Source: Bimastos eiseni (lineage: Eukaryota > Annelida > Clitellata > Crassiclitellata > Lumbricidae). From it: a stretch of 64,000 nucleotides of DNA. Below, piece after piece: positions 13,256 to 23,976 of this stretch. The stretch lies in contig OY365814.1 of assembly GCA_959347315.1 (NCBI GenBank), forward strand, positions 3,337,661 through 3,401,660, read 5' to 3'. Both the position numbers and the translations under genes were made by a program. A model generated the notes under the pieces. The model did no database searches, was not told the origin of the DNA, and worked only from the letters and a program-made list of their open reading frames with translations. How positions within the stretch are numbered: position 1 is the stretch's first letter; each line of letters opens with the position of its first letter.

Positions 13256-16200
13256 CTAATTGCCGCATTCAGTATTAATGCATCTAACAGGAGAACAAGA
13301 CATTCATTGGTTCAATTTCCCTTTGACAGAATGTCTGATTTGCTGGATAAATTATTAAATTGAGACCAATGAATCAATAGGCCTACAATTGCTTATTGAT
13401 TAATGCCTCGCTTCGTCTCCTGTAGGACGTGATAATTAGTTGCTCATAATTAGTTGCCTACTTTCTGGTTCGAAGATAAGTTGGATTAATGAAAAGTAAT
13501 TCATGAATAAATAGATGTTACATTGACGGCAAATACTTCTTCCTAATTAAAAAGAAGATATATAAATGACTTAATTGGGATTGATGGATTGAGATTAAAT
13601 GAGTTATAGATGTAATCCCAAACCTAATTATCAACCTGGTTATAGTTGTAATCCCAACTCGTTCACACTGTTCACGTAATCATGCTGCGGCTTGTCAGTT
13701 TGAAATAAGGCACAATACCTTAACTAAGGGGTCGTTCACATATTACATAACGCATAAAATCTCAATTGATGACCCACCCCTACCCCTAATAACGTTATAT
13801 AACAGCAGCTGTGACCCCCACCTCTATATTATATATATGCTACCTACATATGCTACCTACCCCCCTACCTTACCCCAGTCTAAAAGCATATTAAAAAACA
13901 TACAATCGACCTAATTGTATTGCCAAATTTGAAACTTTTGTAAAAACACCATTTTTGTTTTCCTCCTGCTTTGCACTAGAAATGAGGATTACATTATCAC
14001 ACAGAATCGATTGCACCATCAGGTATTTATCGATAGGTTCGCGGTACAACTTTACCTAATTAATAGCGCATGATACTGAGTGTATACTACAACTACAACT
14101 GGGTATTTAAGCAAACATATATAAACTGTTTACTCGTAGGCCTACCATAGAAAATGAAATCAAAAATCTTGATAATACCTAACTGAATAATTATTTCAAG
14201 TGAATTAATTTTAATTAAAACCAGAATCAAAACTATCTCACAGAATTGAATTTAAGAGCATTTAAAGCTATGCACGGGAAACTGTTAAAATTGTAATCAG
14301 AAAATTCTGAAAAGTGGATTTATAAATAATAAATCAATTCGCCAGGTGACAGCTGATGGTGCTAGTTTAGGTTCACAACGTAAACAAAGAGGGTAAGTGG
14401 TACATGGAATTTCCAATTTGCAGGCAAAGAGGCAAAAAAGCACAAGCTCAAAAAGTTTTTTATATAACAAAACCTTCAACCTACCCCCACCCTACACAAT
14501 ATAACTCTAACAAAATAGGAACCCTTCCACCTACGTTATATAATATGTGAACGGTCCCTAAGTTGGATTGACGATAAATATATTTTGCATTCAACTTTGC
14601 TTGGGGGCTTTTGTCCTGAAGTAAATGCCACTTTATCCGTTCACTCAGCGCGCCTCCTTCGATTTTGCCACATACCCGCTTACATGGATGATGTCTTCAT
14701 TGGCTCCAGGCTAACTATTATCAGCTTAAAGTATCTCTTTGTCTCTCTGTATCTCTATCTCTGTCTCTGACTCTCTCTCTCTCACTCACTGCAAAATTGG
14801 TCCGTCCTTTGTGTTCTACGGGTTGTTTTGATCTTGGAATTTTGTTGCGACATAATATGGAGGCAGATGTAATTTAATTAAAATTTAATTAAATTAATTT
14901 AATTTAATTTAAAATTGAAATTTAATTTAAATAAGATGTAATTTAAGTTTAGCCATTGTCAGATGGGTAAGCCAATGGATTGGCTCACCCATATGAAAAG
15001 GGCTAAACTTAAATTATGAATTGCCCTTGCATCCTCTCGCTCTTTCAAGGCGTTTCATTTCCCAGCGGCTTCTCTGACTAACCAATACCCAATACTTAGT
15101 GAGGCGCTCTATAAATGTTACGATACGCAACGATACACACGTGTGCTGATAAATATAAATTGACTAATAGGGTACTGGGCATGTAAGCCCTACATTTAAA
15201 ATTTCCGCCTGAGTTTCAAGCTGACAAACCGCAGTATGATTGATTAGGCCAAGCTATTGCAGGAGTCTAATTTAAATGTCGGCAGACATGTAATGGGCCC
15301 ATTGCGTTAAACAATCCAAATTAACCAACGCCACCGCTCGTGTGATGCGGACTACGATCCCGCTGTCCCATTGGTCCACCTAGACCCTCACTTGCCCACC
15401 CACCCCTCTACGCTGATTCGTGGGATGTCCCCTCCACTACTAAAGCCTAGTGACTCCGTTAACGACGTTTCAGAGGTTCGTTGAGATTAAAGAGTTATTT
15501 AGCGTCAAAGGAGTCATAAGCCTCGGGGATTGAATGCCTGCGTCGACCCATTAATATCCCCTCTGCCCTCGGTTCATCGGACGTCGGAACCAGTTGAGAC
15601 CGGTTGCTTCGGTCTCATATTTCCGAGCGCTGCCCTGGCGGCTGGATGACTCTCGTCGATGAATCGTCGCTAAAGTGACCGCTATCCTTGGACGAACAGC
15701 TAAGAAATTAGATTCAGCCTCTGGCGTCGAATTTCGTCTTCGTGGCGATTTGCATGGATGACTTGTCGACGCGGTGAATTGACGCCTGTCGCTCCTTAAG
15801 TTCATCTCGATAGTCTCTGAAGGCGCATAGGTTAGATGCCCCCAGCCTTCCTCCCTCCAATTCGTCGTTAGCTGTCCTCCATGCAGCCTCTGAGTTCCGA
15901 TGCATTTCTTTAGCGCCTTTGAAAAACTCAAGTCGTAACAGTTGACCTGCTTTACATTTCAATTGTGAAGTAATTGAGCATATTGTGTACCGTCAAATAC
16001 GAGCGTTCCACATTTATATCTGGACCATACATACGTGGACTACATGAATATGCTCTAACACACACTTCATGCATGCACACTTACATGCAGACACACATAC
16101 ACGCTTCCTTACTTATATACAATGTGTTGATAATGCTTACTTGCAATTTAGGTACATTTTGTTTAAGCTGTGAATTACTTGCGCATAGCCTACATGCATT

Positions 16201-19200
16201 TGTGTCCACCATGACAATCTCTCGACATTTGCACTTGGACACAATGTACGTCTCTCCGCATCGCGTCATACATTTCATGTATGTGTAGTTTTCCGTCTGA
16301 CGACAGTCACCATATGGTGCCGGCAACATAGACAGCTACAAAGAAACAAGCAGAGATAAGTAAGTAAAGTGCATTCTTTATCACCGCCTCAGTCTGCAAA
16401 AGGTACTACGGGTACACGACAAAAACAAAAAACAATAGTATTAATATAAAAGTTATATAAATTTTAGAAATAAAGTGTTCATTTCAGAAACATCATCTGG
16501 AGTGATTAGAACGCAACCCGAGAGATGGTGTTGGCGCCAGACCCAATCGGGTCGATAGCGCCATCGTGTGAAGGCGCTGGCTCCGAAATGTTGACGTCAT
16601 AGAGTTGGAATTGGAAGCGAACGGGGCGAAGTCGGCCAACCGAGGGCAATCGTCGATATCATTTGGTTAGGTAGCGTCGGTAAAATGTAGAGGCTCGATT
16701 TCGGTTGAAGCTGCAAATTAGACGATCTGCGCAAGTGAACACTGTCCAACGACCGAAAGACGATATCAATAATCCGATCTTCCAAGATGGCGTCGGGGAA
16801 AGACGCACGTGGGTTTCAGGTATAGGTCACTGGCAGTGTGCCAACGTTACGAGGTCGAATGAAATATGTAGTTTTCTCACAAAAAGATGCGTAAAATGGT
16901 AGAAAAGTTCAGCGTCACTTGACAGGAACAGATAACGGTAATCCTGTAGTTTAGGATATTTTATTTCACAAAAGTTTCATCAGAAGAAATAACGTATTTA
17001 ATTATTTGGCGTGAATAGGTGTCGAGCTGTAGCTCAAATGGAGACGGGATCTATGAAAAACTACAATGCGCAAATAGAAACTGGATCGATAAAAGAAATT
17101 ATGCTGAAATGAAAGTCGGATCGGTGAAAATATCATGCTTGATTGATGCGAGAATGTTGTAACGATGGACATGGAATAACATAGCATACTCTGCATTACA
17201 TCAAACTAGCAAAATATAAGAAGATACAAGTAGCAATAATTGAATACAATGGGAGACACCTAAAGAGGCAAAAGAGGACCCGCTGATAAGGAACACATAA
17301 AATTAATAAGCATTAAACAAAACTTTCAAGTTAAACAAGAGGCAGGATCGCAAAGAGTGAAAAAATAAAATAGAGAAACATACGCTAGCAGCAGTAGCCT
17401 ACTTAAACTAGTTAAATAAAATTGCACACTAAACGGCCATTCGGGTAAAGAGATTATGGTAATACTAAAATTACATAAACATTTACATGGAGACATGAGT
17501 AACCAAGTACCTACGAAGATGAGCCTTAAATGTTAACTGAGTATGAAGATTTTTTAATGCCGTAGGTAATGAATTCCAGAAAGAAGGATCAACATTTGTT
17601 TAAAGAGAATCCTTGGGTGTTAATACGATAGCGAATTGGTTGAGGTTATCAGGGAATCGATGTAAACAAGGCCGTGTATCCGATTGATGAAAATAAATAT
17701 ACCTAAATGGAAGTTGGATTGATGAAAACGAATGTACTTAAATGGAAGCTGGATCGACGAAGAGAAATACGCATGAATGGAAGCTGGATCGGTGAAAATG
17801 GCATGCATAAATAGAAGTTCGATTGATGACAAAATGGCGTCGGGATGAAATCTAGTGTAATTTCTGATCAACATGTTGTTTAACGAAATACTCTAAAACA
17901 CACTAAGAATTCTTTTTATAGACTCAGCTTCCATTTAAAGCATCATTATTATCATTAATTCAGTTTCTACTTACAAAATACATGATATAATGAAGGAAAT
18001 AATTAAAGACGCTAAAATATAGGATAATACCTGAACAGAAAGTAAATGCCCTAAGCTACAGCATATCCAAAGTTGGCCGATAAAATCCGCGCCCAGGCGC
18101 CAAAAACCGACATAGACTGATCAACCGCAAATTATATATTTGCGAACTACAAGACCAGCCACCTAGCGAACTTATAGTTAGGTTAGTTACAGTTTAACGA
18201 TAGTGTGTGATAACATATAATACTAGCGTCGCCCTCCCCTTTATTCACGCTTGGGACTGGCGCTGCTGGACAAACGAAGACTTTATCGTGAGCATTCAAA
18301 AAGAAATCCCAGTTCCTTCAACCTATCACAACACAGATCACATATTTAGCAGTCATTGTCCCGCACCCAATAAGAATTGTCGTTTCTAATCGTTAATAAT
18401 TCGTGTTTATCTACCTTAATTGAAAGAAGGAGAAACAGTCTCCATTACGTTAACGACAAAAAGAAGTAACTTCTTAAAATGCCTCCAACTGTTCTACTCA
18501 TTTATGTTTATTAATACAGCGGAAACTACTGGACCCCGTTCTTCCGAAGGTTCGATGGTCCGACGATCAACGGCCGGAGAAGTTACATTAATGAAGCGTA
18601 TTGTTACCAAAATAGAACTTTATTTGATGAAAACTACCCTAGCGTAAAAAAATGGAAGCTTGAGGAAAATTATCTTTGCTTAATTAAACGGAAGATGGAT
18701 TGATGAGAAATGTTACAACGTAGGCCTACAATGTAAGTAGAAGGTAGACTAGTGGTGAACACAATAGGACGCAGGTGCCTAGATCGAGACGCATAGGTTG
18801 ACTTCTTTCCTTCTTTCGCTAGGCGGTGACGTTTGTAAAAACGAAATGCATAGCGTAATGAGGACCATGCGTACTGCCGACAGCTACATTCGAATCCCGA
18901 AATAGCTCGTCATCATTCGCTCTTACTGTGTTTGTAATCATGCTGCGTTTTGTCAGTTTTAAATTAAACGAAGATTATCATTAAGATTATTATTATTATC
19001 GATCCAGCTTCCATTTAAATATATTTAGTTTCATCACACCCAACTTATACTTAGGTATGATTATTTTCGTCACATCAAGCTGCTACTTAAGCACGAATCT
19101 TTTCATCAATCCAGCTTCCATTTAGACAGATTTATTTTCATAAGATCCAGCTTCTACTCACAGGATATTAACTATGAAGCAATTAATCCTAAATACGCTG

Positions 19201-22200
19201 AACCACAATTTCATCTGGTGAGTTACTCGCTTAATTAGCATAATAATAGTCCCGAATTGTGTGTTTTCGCCGAATTGTCCTAGCACCAACCGTCATATTA
19301 AAGACAGTTAGTGTTTCTTGAGAAACACGCATAATCTCATGCATGTGCGTCAGAGCAGGAGAGAGGTACACTCATAGAATTGCCTTGAACCACAGATAAG
19401 AGAGCAACTCTGAGCTGCATTGCTTGTTTTTATGTTGTTTCTGGACTTGAAATGTTAGATTTGTGGTTAATTACTTAATATGCTAATGTATGCAATATAG
19501 TCGCTGAGGACAAATTTAGACGGACGACTCCAACAACGCAGAGTAAATTCTCATGTTGAGCAGTAAAACATCTTTTTGCTGAGGTCAATTGCACAAGTAG
19601 GAATAGGAAGATGAACAGTTTCAAGCATTCTCAGTGATGCTGCAACCTATTTGGGATTTTCATAGAAATTGCTGGTGGTCCACAATAATAAGGGTGAGTC
19701 AGCCGAAAGCCAAGACTTTTCCAACAATAACAAATGACGCTTAAAGACGAGTTAATATTATGCAGGAAAGTAGCCTGTCAGATATTAAGCTGATCGGATC
19801 GATAATAAGGTAAGCGATGAAGTGAATAAAAAAATTCTGACGTTTAACTTACATTTCTAAGTGAGAATGAAATTGACGATGAAACGCCAACTCCAACTCT
19901 GAATCCTACGGAGGTCATCAAAGGAGCATCCTTTTCATCGTGCAACACAACCTACAGAAAACCATGATCTAAACAAGTGGTTCCTAATATCGTGGTCCGC
20001 GGACCACTGGTGTACAGAAGTGAAGGAACGAGCGACGAGAGAGGCCCGGAAGAGAAGAATCAAGATGAAAGACTCTGGCTTAAACGAATTGGAAAATCAT
20101 ATCTTGCTACCAGATTGTTACCAGAGCAGCAACCGTGTTCGATAACTTTTTTAGAAGACCGAAGCAGAAGTCATTGATACTGGTTAACAGCTGGTTGACA
20201 TGAAAAATCGCAATGGTCAGTAAATATTACAAAAATTCTTAATAATTAATCAATCAAAATGAAAGCAATATGAGTATGGGAGTGCAGATATTATGTGAAA
20301 CTTTGCACATTAAACTGGCCAACCCTGAATCCACTGCCCGGAGAATTGGCAAGAAGACAATCAGACTGATTGAACCACAGGGCAAGGCGCAGTCCATAAT
20401 TGGCTCCAGGTTGCGTTGTCACGTATTTTGCTGGAGCTAAACCACAAGAAAATACTTGAATGCTATTAGTAAATTTATCACAAATAAATGAAACGTCTCC
20501 AGCAATAATGAAATTAGTAACGTAAGACAACTCAGTTTTTTGTACATGTTGGTCCGTCAATTGTTAACGATCCAACCACGGTCTTGAACCCTTTCATCTT
20601 TCACTCTCACATTTCTCCGCCTTTTCGTCACCTCATCATTCCAGTTAGCAAATCACTCCACAGCCACTTCTGTCCCATCTCTTTTGAGTTAATACACTCC
20701 ACTATCAAGTCAAATAATCCAATCGGTGAACTCACCAAAACCTCAACTCTTGCTATGAACTTGTGATGAGGACTATGGTTACGATATTAGGCCTAATCGG
20801 TTAAACAATTTAACCATAGCATCGCGTGTGGACTATTTCTTATAAATATTAAATCGCATTAATTAAGGTGTGTAAAATAAGCAAAGAAATCAGCAACGTT
20901 AGCCTTCTATCAATATGCACCTTTGAGGAGTTTCGTCGTCACTAAATCGTACAAAAAGACAAGAGAAATGTATTAAAATTAATGAGGAATCGCAAGTGTC
21001 GTAATAACGCATTTCCTTTACTTTTGGTGTAATCTTTAATCTTCAATCTTCAATCGCTGGTGTTTCATTTAGTGGTCGCAACACACATCAAGACAATGTT
21101 AGATGTAGATTTTGATGGGCGTAACCACAAACAATCTCTGAAAATTGTATTCTGTTAATCAACCAGGCTAGGCTGGAACTTCGTGTACACTATAGGCCTA
21201 CATTGTAGTAGTTGGATATTGATTTTTAACATAGGTTAAATGTCGCTCTTCTTGGTTTCTAAACACTGTAAATTCTGTAATATGATTACCTGGGTTGAAT
21301 GTGAAGCAGTATCCCAATTCAGTTATAATCGTCTTAAATGAATCATTCAAATGACAGGGTACATTCCCGAATGAACACTGAAATATAATTATTAGCCATT
21401 CTCATTACAACGAGTTTGAATTACTAGGATAACAAGAAAGTAGCGAATTCAGATTCAATAATACCCAAAATCAGTGCTTAAAGTGTAAAAAAAGAAGTGT
21501 CTGGATGCTAGTGTCAAAAAGTTAAGACCTAAAGATTGCAAAGTCGGATCACCAACATAAGTTGACTACAAATGGTCTATTGTATTCGATAAAAAAAGAA
21601 GTGGGTTTGATGATATTATTGATGCTGGAATAGAAGTTGGATTTGTGAACGAAATTCTTTCATAACAGATGCTATTTAGATGAATATAATGCCTGCTGAA
21701 AAGAAAGTTGGATTATTGACAAGAATATTTGCCCAAATAGAATTTGAATTAATGAAAATAGTTCTTACTGAAGCCGATGCTCGATGTACAGGCATTATTA
21801 TTATCAATTCAAAATTCAGTTAGCATTCGTCATCTTTTTGTCCATTAACCATCAGAGCGTCGTCAACTACTTGTTGGTGAACTATTTATTGTAACTTAAA
21901 TGTACATAGAATTACTTATCTTTGTGAAATTGTCAACAAGGGGCTATTGGCACCGGCAGCGCTTTAAAAGTTGGGGTAATAAAGTGCGAAAAAAATTTCT
22001 CCTCTGTTACGAGTGCCCCATTTATTTACAGAGAGCTGTGTCGCTTTGCAGAGGAATGTGCTCTAGTCAATATTGAGCTAGAATTGAATTTAGTCTGCAT
22101 AGAATATAAAAAGTTTGTCAAACAAAAAACAACTACAGATAGACTGAGAGACCAATGCCCCGAGAGTTGCTAAAATAATTTTGCCAAGCAGCCTCTTAAG

Positions 22201-22948
22201 TTGATGTGGTTCAGTATTTCCTAACACATCGTGGATCGTAAGCCGTGTTGCATCTGAACTGCACCTGCGTCTGCACCTGAGCTGTACCTGAGCTGCACCT
22301 GAATTGCACCTGCATCTGCACCTGAGCTGTACCATAACTGAACCTGCATCTGCACCCGAGCTGCACCTGAGCTGTACCTGAGCTGCACCAGAACTGAACC
22401 TCCATCTGTCCCCAAGTTGCACTTTAATTGCACCTGCATCTGCACCTGAGCTGCATCTGAACTGCACTTGATTTGCTTCTGGACTGCACATACATGTGCA
22501 CTTGAACTGCACCTGAACTGCACCTGACGCTCACCTGAACTGCACATATATATCCAGTGCAATCCGATTAAAAGCAGCGGAATATTATGATCTTACCTCT
22601 ATCAGCGCTTCGTCCATCTTAATGAGTGTACTCTGGTAAACGAACTCCCAATCCACATTCTGTGGGATTTTCACTCCTGCCTGAACACCAATGTCTCCGA
22701 TGACTTTCTGAACACCAGTGACTCCCATGTCTATGATTGTCGGGACTTTGAGTTTGGCGAGATCTTGAAATAGCGGGCCTTAAACAGTTTGAGATTGCTT
22801 TAACAAGAATACAATTGTCGAAATTGAAGCAAACAAAAGATTCAAATCACTATGATGACAGTTCGATGTATAAATCATAAAACAAACGTAGAATGCTAAT
22901 TCCACACATTTTGTGATAAGCATGGACAATAAACACCTGTGGTTGCCA

Positions 22949-23008
<60 letters not shown>

Positions 23009-23022
23009 TATATTATTATTAC

Positions 23023-23076
<54 letters not shown>

Positions 23077-23388
23077 TATTATCATTATTATTTATTATTG
23101 TTATTGTTGTTATTAGTGCCATTGTTATTAATGTCATTGTTATTATTGTTATAATAATAATAATTATTATTATTGTTATTATTATTATTATCATTATTAT
23201 TGTTATTATTAGTGTCATTGTTATTAGTGTCATTGTTATTATTGTTATAATAATAATTATTATTGTTATTGTTATTATTATTATTATCATTATTACTGTT
23301 ATTATTAGTGTCATTGTTATTAGTGTCATTGTTATTATTGTTATAATGTTATTATTTTTATTATCATTATTATTACTATTACTATTAA

Positions 23389-23437
<49 letters not shown>

Positions 23438-23928
23438 GTTATTACCATTATTATTTTTATTATTAGTATTATTTATTGAGAAAGAAAACAATCTGACATA
23501 AATGCAGAAATTCTAACATGAGTGACGGTATAAAAATGTTTTAGTAATTTTCGTCCGAGGTAATATTATTATTTACTCTGTCGATCAACAAATGAACCAG
23601 CGAAAGCGACGGTGTTAAATCGTTGAATAATAACGGTCAGTCACTGGAATAGGAAGATTGTTTCCTTCGTTTCTTCTGTCGCCTTGGTCAGATGTCTGCC
23701 TAAGTCAGTGATGAGCAAGAGGCCTCTGGAATTGATGGGGCCTAAAGTTTCAAGCGCCAGTGGGACGAAGCTTTGTGAGGCTTGCAGGGCCTGATATTTT
23801 TAGGTCTTTCTGGTGTCCGCTATTTCCCTCGCTGCTCCTACGGCCTCAGCTGTTGCTTGCTGATAGGACGGTACCAGTGTGTCGACGTTTTTTTTGTTAT
23901 TGTTATTATTATTATAATAATACCGGTA

Positions 23929-23976
<48 letters not shown>

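Noticed and set aside
15551..15962. Overlapping minus-strand ORFs of 126 and 82 codons
   Set aside because: No recognisable motif and two frames equally open; may be a retroelement scrap, but I cannot support a call.
19977..20177. Plus-strand ORF beginning near GGTCCGCGGACCACTGG
   Set aside because: The palindromic word resembles a common end of hAT-type repeats, but I found no matching second end or domain.
22090..22562. Three overlapping minus-strand ORFs with QVQ/CSSGA repeats
   Set aside because: Open frame arises from a 12-bp repeat without stops in an intron of paralog A.
22850..23491. Long ORFs on both strands coding for runs of Asn, Ile or Tyr
   Set aside because: They are translations of a (TTA)n microsatellite; no start, splice or composition argument supports a gene.
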